Source: Clostridia bacterium (GTDB taxonomy: Bacteria > Bacillota > Clostridia > Oscillospirales > CAG-272). Taken from it: 39,614 nt of DNA. The notes below the pieces were generated by a model, which saw nothing but the letters and a program-made list of their open reading frames with translations, had not been told where the DNA came from and did not search any database. Positions 14,896 to 21,727 of the stretch are shown in pieces. The stretch spans positions 1 to 39,614 of the forward strand of contig JAFTKK010000037.1 in NCBI GenBank assembly GCA_017453325.1, read 5' to 3'. Each line of letters opens with the position of its first letter. Within the stretch, counting starts at the first letter, position 1. Both the position numbers and the translations under genes were made by a program.

Positions 14896-16145
14896 GAAAC
14901 GAGCCACTTGCAGATATTCTCCGCCCCGATTCCTTTGACAATATCGTCGGGCAGAGCCATTTGTTTGGGCCGCGCGGCGTCATCCGCCGCATGGTGGAGG
15001 GTGGCAGGATCACCAACATGATCTTTTTCGGTCCTCCCGGTACGGGAAAAACCACGGCTGCCGCGATCATTGCCGCGCAGTCGGGTATGCTTTTCCGCCG
15101 CTTCAATTGCACCTCCGCCACGCTCGCCGAGGTCAAGGATGCCCTTAGTGAGACCAACAACGTTTTTGGCGTGGGCGGCATTCTGCTCTACCTTGACGAG
15201 ATCCAGTATTTCAACCGCAAGCAGCAGCAGGCCCTGCTCGAATATATGGAGGACGGACGCGTGACGCTCATTGCCTCCACCACCGAAAATCCGCACTTTT
15301 ACATCTATAACGCCATCATTTCGCGCTCCTCGCTCTTTGAGTTCAAGCCCGTGAGTCCCGCCGAAATGGTGCCCGCGCTCTCCCGCGCCCTTTCGCACCT
15401 GAACGCCAAGGGGGGCACCGCCGTGACGGCCGAGGAGGAGGCGCTGGCCTATATTTCTCACGCAGTACGGGGTGATGTGCGCCGCGGCATCGGGCTGCTG
15501 GAAAACGCCTATTATGCCGCGTGCGGCACGGCAGAGGAGGGCGGCGTGATCACGCAGGACGGCGTGGAGGCCTTTCACGTCAAGGTGGGCAACTTCAACG
15601 ACGACACGCATTACGACCTGCTCTCCTGCCTGCAAAAATCCATTCGCGGCTCCGACCCCGACGCCACCGCCTTTTACGTGGCAAAGCTGGTTGCCACGGG
15701 CGATCTGATCTCGCTTTGCCGTCGCCTGCAAGTCATTGCCTCCGAGGACGTGGGGCTTGCCTACCCGCAGGCTGCCGCCATTGTGCGCGCCTGCTGCGAG
15801 AGCGCCATGGAGCTGGGACTGCCCGAGGCGCAGATTCCCCTCGCCAACGCCGCGCTCCTGCTGGCGACCGCACCGAAATCCAACTCCGCTTACATGGCGG
15901 TGGCCGCCGCACGAGAGGATATTGACAAGGGGCTTGGCACCACCGTGCCCTCGCATTTGCAATCTCCCCTCTTCAAGGGATACCGCTACCCGCACGATTA
16001 CACCTACAATTACGTGAAGCAGCAGTATCTGCCCGACGATCTGCGCGGCAAAAAATACTACACCTTTGGTGACAACAAAACCGAGCAGGCGGCCGCCGCC
16101 TGGGCTGCCACTATCCGCCGTGAGGGCGGCAAAAAGAAGGATTGA
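14892..16145 (+). CDS. rarA: Replication-associated recombination protein A (RarA/MgsA AAA+ ATPase)
   Basis: Clamp-loader-like AAA+ ATPase that acts at stalled replication forks and single-stranded DNA ends. Walker A GPPGTGKT is at residues 47-54 and Walker B LYLDEIQYF at about 99-107. Sensor 1 STTENP and the C-terminal MgsA domain (SEDVGLAYPQA, PKSNSAYMAV, YRYPHDYTYNYVKQQYLP) are complete. The length of 417 is normal. The start ATG overlaps the stop of the U32 gene by four bases, so the genes are translationally coupled. A hairpin follows the stop codon. Confidence 0.95.
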   Translation: MRNEPLADILRPDSFDNIVGQSHLFGPRGVIRRMVEGGRITNMIFFGPPGTGKTTAAAIIAAQSGMLFRRFNCTSATLAEVKDALSETNNVFGVGGILLYLDEIQYFNRKQQQALLEYMEDGRVTLIASTTENPHFYIYNAIISRSSLFEFKPVSPAEMVPALSRALSHLNAKGGTAVTAEEEALAYISHAVRGDVRRGIGLLENAYYAACGTAEEGGVITQDGVEAFHVKVGNFNDDTHYDLLSCLQKSIRGSDPDATAFYVAKLVATGDLISLCRRLQVIASEDVGLAYPQAAAIVRACCESAMELGLPEAQIPLANAALLLATAPKSNSAYMAVAAAREDIDKGLGTTVPSHLQSPLFKGYRYPHDYTYNYVKQQYLPDDLRGKKYYTFGDNKTEQAAAAWAATIRREGGKKKD

Positions 16146-16150
16146 CATAG

Positions 16151-16193
16151 CCGAAGAGAGCCGAGAGGTGCTCGCAGTTTCGGCTCTCTTCGG
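16151..16193 (+). terminator. Hairpin between rarA and uppP
   Basis: CCGAAGAGAGCCGA (16151-16164) pairs perfectly with TCGGCTCTCTTCGG (16180-16193). Only TTAT follows, so termination may be partial and uppP could be reached by read-through. Confidence 0.55.
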
Positions 16194-16244
16194 TTATACC
16201 GAAACGGACGTGAAAACCAAACAAAATGAAAGGAGATCGCGTCC

Positions 16245-17063
16245 GTGTATACCGTATTGCTTGCCCTTCTCTTCGGCATCCTTGAGGGGATCACAGAATG
16301 GCTGCCCATCTCCTCGACGGGGCACCTCATTCTCCTCCGCCATTTTCTGCCCGTTACCTACCAAGATGCATTTTTTGAGCTCTTTGAGGTGGTGATACAG
16401 CTGGGCGCACTTCTTGCGGTGACGGTTCTGTTTTTTGATACATTATGGCCCTTTTCGCGCAAAAAAAGCCGCGCCAAGCGGCGCGACACGTGGCGGCTGT
16501 GGGGAAAGATCGCTCTGGCGGCGCTCCCCGCGGCAGCGATGGGGCTTTTGCTTGACGACCTGATCGACACCCTGCTGTTTCACCCCTTGACGGTGGCACT
16601 TGCGCTCATTGGCTACGGCATCCTGTTTTGTCTGCCGAAACGGCGTGAGCAGACACCGCGCTGCAACGAGATCACCGATCTTACCACCCGCGATGCGCTG
16701 GTGATCGGTTGCTTTCAGATATTGGCGCTCGTTCCCGGCACCTCGCGCTCGGGCGCCACCATTCTCGGCGGACTTGCAATCGGCATTTCCCGCCCCGTCT
16801 CTGCCCTTTTTTCCTTTTTTCTCGGCATTCCCACCATGGTGGGGGCGGGCGCGCTGAAGGCGATCAAATTTTTTGCTTCGGGTGAAGTGCTCTCGGCTGC
16901 CGAATGGATGACGCTGGGCGTGGCCACGCTTGCTGCTTTTCTCGTTTCGCTTGCCACGCTCCGCTTCTTGACGGATTTCGTGCGCCGACATACCTTTGCG
17001 GTGTTTGGCATTTACCGCATCGTGCTTGGTATTTTGGTGTTGCTTGTTTTTATTTTTACGTAA
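16245..17063 (+). CDS. uppP: Undecaprenyl-diphosphatase UppP (BacA)
   Basis: Membrane phosphatase that recycles undecaprenyl pyrophosphate, the lipid carrier of peptidoglycan synthesis; it also confers bacitracin resistance when abundant. The two hallmark motifs are present: EGITEWLPISSTGHLIL at residues 14-30 and PGTSRSGATILGGL in the middle. Eight hydrophobic segments and 272 residues are usual. The start is GTG at 16245 preceded by AAAGGAG. The next gene begins 12 bases after its stop. Confidence 0.96.
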   Translation: MYTVLLALLFGILEGITEWLPISSTGHLILLRHFLPVTYQDAFFELFEVVIQLGALLAVTVLFFDTLWPFSRKKSRAKRRDTWRLWGKIALAALPAAAMGLLLDDLIDTLLFHPLTVALALIGYGILFCLPKRREQTPRCNEITDLTTRDALVIGCFQILALVPGTSRSGATILGGLAIGISRPVSALFSFFLGIPTMVGAGALKAIKFFASGEVLSAAEWMTLGVATLAAFLVSLATLRFLTDFVRRHTFAVFGIYRIVLGILVLLVFIFT

Positions 17064-17075
17064 AGGTTGTGAACC

Positions 17076-17663
17076 ATGGAGAAGTTAAAAATTCCTTACC
17101 CCGTGATCGTGGAGGGAAAATATGACCGCTTGCGCCTGCTGGCAGTCATGGAAGGACAAATTCTGACCACAGACGGGTTTGGCATCTTCAAAAAGCAGGA
17201 AAAGCTGGCGCTTTTTCGCGCATTGGCCGAAAAGACGCCGATCGTGGTGCTGACCGACCCCGACGGGGCGGGAAAGCTGATCCGCGCGCACATTGGCTCA
17301 GCCCTGCCGAAGGAGCGCATCATTCCGCTTTACGTGCCGCAAACAAAGGGCGTGGAAAAGCGCAAACAAGCACCCTCTGCCGAGGGGTTTCTCGGTGTGG
17401 AGGGGCAGGAGACGGCGCTGCTTTACGATCTGCTGAAGCCCTTGGCAAGCGACACGACGCGCGCCGAAAATCCCCTCTCGAAGCTGAACTTCTTCGAGGA
17501 TGGCCTCACGGGCACCGCAAACTGCACGGCGCGGCGCGCCGCGCTGGCGGCACGCTTTTCGCTGCCCACGGATATGACACCGAACGCACTGCTGGCTGCG
17601 CTTCGCGTGGTGGCAACCTTTGAAGAATATAAGGCTGCGGTCGCGGCACTTGATGTGAAATAA
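17076..17663 (+). CDS. rnmV: RNase M5-like Toprim protein (DUF4093)
   Basis: Toprim-domain endonuclease resembling RNase M5, which matures 5S rRNA in Firmicutes. The first Toprim motif is IVEGKYDRLRL and the second LTDPDGAGKLIR (DPDxAG), both carrying the metal-binding acids. IPLYVPQTKGVEKRKQ and an alpha-helical C-terminal region (LSKLNFFEDGLTG) correspond to the M5-type DUF4093 extension. At 195 residues it is close to the usual size. The ATG lies 12 bases after uppP. No rRNA operon is in view, so 5S rRNA as substrate rests on the family alone. Confidence 0.85.
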   Translation: MEKLKIPYPVIVEGKYDRLRLLAVMEGQILTTDGFGIFKKQEKLALFRALAEKTPIVVLTDPDGAGKLIRAHIGSALPKERIIPLYVPQTKGVEKRKQAPSAEGFLGVEGQETALLYDLLKPLASDTTRAENPLSKLNFFEDGLTGTANCTARRAALAARFSLPTDMTPNALLAALRVVATFEEYKAAVAALDVK

Positions 17664-17696
17664 GCTCGCGCTCGCAGGCCGGCACACCGCACAAAC

Positions 17697-17738
17697 AAAG
17701 CCGCCTTTGCTATCATGACCGATGGCAAAGGCGGCTTT
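17697..17738. terminator. Bidirectional terminator between rnmV and the GNAT gene
   Basis: AAAGCCGCCTTTGC pairs with GCAAAGGCGGCTTT and is followed by TT on the plus strand; A-runs before it give U-runs on the minus strand. The arm is nearly the same as that of the terminator at 24526-24569. Confidence 0.85.
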
Positions 17739-17772
17739 TTCGTTTGAAAGCGAAAATTTGCAAACTTCAGTT

Positions 17773-18210
17773 TTACACGTCGAGCACGTAGCTCTCGTAC
17801 CCCATTTCGGCAAAGCCGTGACGGCGGTAAAGCGATTTCACGCGCAGGTTATCGGGCTCCACCTCAAGGCGGTAGCGCGCGGCGGGGACGGTGCTTTTGA
17901 TAAATTCGATAAACGCGCCGCCAATGCCCCGGCTGCGTGCGGCGGGTGAAACATATATTTCCTCAAGCCAGCAAACGGTGCCGCCCGCCTCCTGCGAATA
18001 GGTAAAGGCAAGCAGGCCGTAGCCGAGCGCGTGCCCCTCCTCTTCAAATATATAAATATCCGCGAACGGCGAGCCCGCGAGGACCAGAGATGCCGTATTG
18101 GCGATATATTCTTTGGGAATACTGTGTAGCACAGCAGGTGAATGATAAAAATCGTTGGCCATGGCAACATACGCGCCAAGATCGCCTTTTTCAAGCTTGC
18201 GAAACAGCAT
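17773..18210 (-). CDS. GNAT-family N-acetyltransferase
   Basis: A 145-residue single-domain acetyltransferase using acetyl-CoA. The acceptor-side strand WLEEIYVSPAARSRGIGGAFIEF holds the pyrophosphate-binding RSRGIG (quoted part SPAARSRGIGGAF). NLRVKSLYRRHGFAEMGY is the usual C-terminal motif with the CoA-proximal Tyr. AGGAGGGGG before the ATG at 18210 fixes the start. It stands alone, convergent with rnmV and divergent from the manganese riboswitch. The substrate (protein N-terminus, amino sugar, polyamine, antibiotic) cannot be predicted. Confidence 0.9.
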   Translation of the reverse strand: MLFRKLEKGDLGAYVAMANDFYHSPAVLHSIPKEYIANTASLVLAGSPFADIYIFEEEGHALGYGLLAFTYSQEAGGTVCWLEEIYVSPAARSRGIGGAFIEFIKSTVPAARYRLEVEPDNLRVKSLYRRHGFAEMGYESYVLDV

Positions 18211-18302
18211 GATAGCCCCCTCCTTTCCTTTTTATTCAGTTTAGCATCTGCGGCAAAAAAAGTCAAGCGTCTGCCGTGTTGCAGCAAAAATTTGGAAAAG
18301 AC

Positions 18303-18331
18303 TTGACAAAGGCATGCGGGCGTGCTATAAT
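18303..18331 (+). promoter_or_regulatory. Consensus promoter of the riboswitch-ATPase transcript
   Basis: TTGACA (18303-18308), 17 bp, TATAAT (18326-18331). The transcript would start near 18338, directly before the aptamer. Confidence 0.85.
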
Positions 18332-18339
18332 CTCTTTGT

Positions 18340-18480
18340 ATTTCCGTGAGGGAGTAGTTGACGCAAGCAGTTGTGTGATAGGTCAACAACACGAGCCGAA
18401 AGGCTTGGCCTATCTTAATCGACAAGACTCACGGGGCCGCCCCATTTGCCTGGTTGCGTTGCCCCGTGAGTCTTTTTTTG
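18340..18480 (+). ncRNA. yybP-ykoY manganese riboswitch with overlapping terminator
   Basis: The leader matches the yybP-ykoY family: GGAGTAG at 18350-18356 near the 5' side and AAGACTC at 18424-18430 on the 3' side. They are closed by stem P1 CCGTGAG (18344-18350) with CTCACGG (18428-18434). An expression platform follows: ACTCACGGGGC (18427-18437) pairs perfectly with GCCCCGTGAGT (18461-18471) and is followed by CTTTTTTT. The 3' arm of P1 is thus also the 5' arm of the terminator, so manganese binding, which stabilises P1, should prevent termination and switch the gene on. The family is known upstream of manganese exporters and P-type ATPases, in agreement with the gene that follows. Confidence 0.92.
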
Positions 18481-18509
18481 CGAAAAGCCCCATGGGAGAA
18501 AGGAGCAAT

Positions 18510-21179
18510 ATGAAGCATTATCTTGAAGAAACCAAGGTCGTTTTGAACGAGGTGCAGACGAGCGAGCAGGGCCTTTCCGAGGTCGAAGCCGCAGCACGCC
18601 TTGAGAAAAACGGCAAAAACAAGCTGGCCGAGGGCAAGAAGGAAAGCCTCCTCAAGCGCTTTTTGAAGCAGCTTGCCGAGCCCATGACCATCATTCTCAT
18701 CGTTGCCGCCGTCATTTCTGCGGGCGTTGAGATCTACAACGGCATCAGCCAGGGACACTGGGAATTCCCCGCCGACGTTGTCATCATCATGGCGGTGGTG
18801 CTCATCAACGCCGTGCTCGGTGTGTTCCAGGAAAGCAAGGCCGAAAAAGCAATAGAAGCGCTGCAGGAAATTGCCGCTGCGACCTGTAAGGTCATTCGTG
18901 ACGGCAAGCAGCTGACCGTACACAGCGAGGATCTCGTTGTGGGTGATATCGTCGTGCTCGAAGCAGGCGACGCCGTGCCCGCAGACGCGCGCATTATCGA
19001 ATGTGCCTCGATGAAAATCGAGGAAGCAGCGCTCACGGGTGAGTCGGTGCCTGTCACCAAGCAGGATACTGCCCTTAAGGCAGGCGAGAACGGCGACGTG
19101 GCACTCGGTGACCGCAAAAACATGGTATTTATGGGCTCCACCGTGGTTTACGGCCGCGGCAAGGCCGTGGTGGTTGCCACCGGCATGGATACCGAAATGG
19201 GAAAGATCGCCGATGCACTTGCAAACGCACAGGAGGGTAAGACCCCCCTGCAGATCAAGCTTGCAGGCCTTTCCAAGGTGCTGACCTACCTCGTAATCGG
19301 CATTTGCGTGGTGATCTTCGGCGTGCAGCTGATCCGCCACGGTGTTGGCTTTGACAGCATCCTCAGCTCCTTCATGCTGGCGATCTCTCTTGCCGTTGCC
19401 GCCATTCCCGAGGGTCTTGCCACCGTGGTGACCATCGTGCTCTCGATCGGCGTGACCAATATGTCGAAGCGCAGCGCCATTATCCGTAAGCTGACCGCCG
19501 TGGAAACGCTGGGCTGCACGCAGATCATCTGCTCCGATAAGACCGGCACTCTGACGCAGAACAAAATGACCGTTGTTGACCACGTGGGCAGCGACGAGGT
19601 GCTGCTTGCCACCGCGATGTCCATGTGCTCGGATGCGGAGTTTGACCGCGACGCGGGCACGGCCGTGGGCGAGCCCACCGAATGTGCACTCGTCAACTAC
19701 GCCGAGAAGCTCGGTTACGACAAGAACGACCAGAAGCTGGACTACGTACGCGTGGGCGAGGTTCCCTTCGACTCGATGCGTAAGATGATGTCCACCGTCC
19801 ACAAGACCAAGGACGGCAACCTCATTCAGTTCACCAAGGGCGCACCCGACGAGGTGCTGAAGCGCTGCACCACCGCACTTATCGGTGGCAAGCAGGTGCC
19901 CATGACCGAGGAGATCCGCGCGGATATCCTTGCCGCAAACAAGAAAATGGCCGACCGTGCACTCCGCGTGCTTTGCGCTGCGGAAAAGGCGCTGGTGGCT
20001 GAGCCTGCCGCCTACGAGCCCGAGCTGGTGGAATGCGACCTTTGCTACGTGGGTCTGGTTGGCATGATCGACCCCGTTCGCCCCGAGGTCAAGCCCGCCA
20101 TTGACGAGTGCCGCAGCGCGGGCATCCGTCCCATTATGATCACGGGTGACCACAAGGATACTGCCGTGGCTATCGCCATGCAGCTTGGCATTATTGAGAG
20201 CGCCGATGAGGCCATCACGGGTGCCGACCTTGACAAGATCTCGGACGAGGACTTTGAGACTGCTGTTGAAAAATACTCGGTGTACGCACGCGTGCAGCCC
20301 GAGCATAAGACCCGCATCGTCAATGCCTGGCGCAAGAAGGGCAAGGTAACCGCTATGACGGGTGACGGCGTTAACGACGCACCCTCCATCAAAAACGCCG
20401 ATATCGGCGTAGGCATGGGCATTACGGGCACGGACGTAACGAAAAACGTGGCCGACATGATCCTTGCCGACGACAACTTTGCCACCATCGTGGCTGCTGC
20501 AGGCGAGGGACGCCGCATTTACGACAACATCCGTAAGGCCATCCAGTTCCTGCTTGCCTCCAACCTCTCCGAGGTGCTTTCCATCTTCTTTGCAACCCTC
20601 ATCGGCTTTACCATCTTCCAGCCCGTTCAGCTGCTTTGGATCAACCTCATTACCGACTGCTTCCCCGCACTCGCCCTCGGCATGGAGAAGCCCGAGGCAG
20701 ACGTGATGAACCGCGAGCCCCGCGATTCAAGAGAAGGCATTTTTGCCGGCGGTCTTGGTGCAGCGGTGGTATATCAGGGTATTCTTGTCACCATCATCAC
20801 CCTTGCTTCCTACTTCGTGGGCCATTACCTTGAGGCCGGTAATTTCGATATTCACCTTGAGAGCGTACACGGCACCACCATGGCCTTCCTCACGCTCGCT
20901 ATGTGTGAGGTCTTCCACTCCTTCAACATGCGCTCGCTGCGCGGCTCGATCTTCACCCTCAAGGGCCAGAACAAGTGGCTTTGGGGCGCAGGTCTTCTTT
21001 CCCTGCTGCTGACCTCGCTGGTCGTACTGATCGCGCCCGTGGCAGAGATCTTCAGCATGACCGCAATCGATGCAAAGGAATACTTCATTGCCATGGGTCT
21101 TGGCTTCCTGATCATCCCCCTTGTGGAGATCGTCAAGCTGGTGCACAGATTCCTTGACAAGAAAAAGGCCGCTTCTTAA
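18510..21179 (+). CDS. P2-type cation-transporting ATPase (PMCA/SERCA-like), probable Mn2+/Ca2+ exporter
   Basis: An 889-residue P-type ATPase. Actuator TGES (176-179), phosphorylation site CSDKTGTLT (Asp343), nucleotide-binding KGAP (443-446) and hinge TGDGVNDAP (617-625) are all present. Helix M4 has AAIPEGL (298-303), and M6 carries NLITDCFPALALGMEKPE. Ten helices are predictable. These make it a P2 calcium/manganese pump. The PEGLP motif of calcium pumps reads PEGLA here, one residue different at a position near the ion site. The riboswitch upstream points to manganese export in vivo. The ATG at 18510 has AAAGGAG before it; reading frames further upstream cross the riboswitch and are excluded. 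Most codons are strongly GC-ending, suggesting high expression. Confidence 0.93.
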   Translation: MKHYLEETKVVLNEVQTSEQGLSEVEAAARLEKNGKNKLAEGKKESLLKRFLKQLAEPMTIILIVAAVISAGVEIYNGISQGHWEFPADVVIIMAVVLINAVLGVFQESKAEKAIEALQEIAAATCKVIRDGKQLTVHSEDLVVGDIVVLEAGDAVPADARIIECASMKIEEAALTGESVPVTKQDTALKAGENGDVALGDRKNMVFMGSTVVYGRGKAVVVATGMDTEMGKIADALANAQEGKTPLQIKLAGLSKVLTYLVIGICVVIFGVQLIRHGVGFDSILSSFMLAISLAVAAIPEGLATVVTIVLSIGVTNMSKRSAIIRKLTAVETLGCTQIICSDKTGTLTQNKMTVVDHVGSDEVLLATAMSMCSDAEFDRDAGTAVGEPTECALVNYAEKLGYDKNDQKLDYVRVGEVPFDSMRKMMSTVHKTKDGNLIQFTKGAPDEVLKRCTTALIGGKQVPMTEEIRADILAANKKMADRALRVLCAAEKALVAEPAAYEPELVECDLCYVGLVGMIDPVRPEVKPAIDECRSAGIRPIMITGDHKDTAVAIAMQLGIIESADEAITGADLDKISDEDFETAVEKYSVYARVQPEHKTRIVNAWRKKGKVTAMTGDGVNDAPSIKNADIGVGMGITGTDVTKNVADMILADDNFATIVAAAGEGRRIYDNIRKAIQFLLASNLSEVLSIFFATLIGFTIFQPVQLLWINLITDCFPALALGMEKPEADVMNREPRDSREGIFAGGLGAAVVYQGILVTIITLASYFVGHYLEAGNFDIHLESVHGTTMAFLTLAMCEVFHSFNMRSLRGSIFTLKGQNKWLWGAGLLSLLLTSLVVLIAPVAEIFSMTAIDAKEYFIAMGLGFLIIPLVEIVKLVHRFLDKKKAAS

Positions 21180-21209
21180 TGAAATAAGTTGGCAATCTGT
21201 CAAAATCAC

Positions 21210-21241
21210 GCGCGGCGGTTGACAAATGTCAGCCGCCGCGC
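21210..21241. promoter_or_regulatory. 32-bp near-perfect palindrome overlapping a promoter
   Basis: GCGCGGCGG and CCGCCGCGC are outer arms; inside them lies TGACA-aa-TGTCA. Only one pair (T with G) departs from symmetry. It spans the -35 box and whole spacer of the following promoter. It could be an operator, or a GC-rich hairpin ending the ATPase transcript, but no U-run follows. Confidence 0.65.
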
Positions 21242-21247
21242 TATACT
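21219..21247 (+). promoter_or_regulatory. Promoter of the DUF4234-like gene
   Basis: TTGACA (21219-21224), 17 bp, TATACT (21242-21247). The -35 and spacer lie within the palindrome at 21210-21241. Confidence 0.75.
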
Positions 21248-21286
21248 ATTTGTGAATATAATTTTCAAGGAAAGGTGGTTGCTTTT

Positions 21287-21670
21287 ATGTTAACAAAACG
21301 CAACGTTGCCGCTGTTGTGATCTTCTCTTTGATCACCTTTGGCATTTACGCCGTGTGGTGGACCTATGTGACCTGCGAGGCACTCCAGCAGCAGGGACGC
21401 AAAACCTCCATTCCCCCGATTCTGACCACACTTTTGATGTTCTTTTACAGCAGCGCGGGCGGCGCCTTGCTCGGCTATGATGCCGATGACAACATCAACG
21501 CCATCAAGCGTATGCACGGTATGCGTGAGGAGGACAACAAAGTTCTGTGGCTGATCCTCGGTCTGCTGATTCCCGTGGTGACCATCGCGCTTGTGCAGCA
21601 CGAGATCAACTGTATGATCGATACGGCACAACGCGCCGAGAGCGCCGGCAGCTTCACCCTCAATACGTAA
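21287..21670 (+). CDS. Small membrane protein, DUF4234-like
   Basis: A 127-residue protein with three hydrophobic segments. The opening LTKRNVAAVVIFSLITFGIY followed by AVWW resembles DUF4234, where a basic N-terminus and a GIYxxYW turn are typical. DDNINAIKRMHGM stands in a cytoplasmic loop, then the last helix (VLWLILGLLIPVVTIALVQ) and QHEINCMID. Function is unknown for the family. I take ATG at 21287 rather than the in-frame GTG at 21275, because GGAAAGG would be too close to the GTG. The gap to the next gene is 57 bases and holds that gene's AAAGGAG, so they may be co-transcribed. Confidence 0.75.
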   Translation: MLTKRNVAAVVIFSLITFGIYAVWWTYVTCEALQQQGRKTSIPPILTTLLMFFYSSAGGALLGYDADDNINAIKRMHGMREEDNKVLWLILGLLIPVVTIALVQHEINCMIDTAQRAESAGSFTLNT

Positions 21671-21727
21671 TATTTTCGGCGCAGCACGCCGTAGATTTGA
21701 ATTAATTAAAGCAAAGGAGAACCTTTT

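Noticed and set aside
18429-20306. 625-codon antisense frame opposite the P-type ATPase
   Set aside because: Shadow of the ATPase reading frame; it would also run through the riboswitch terminator.
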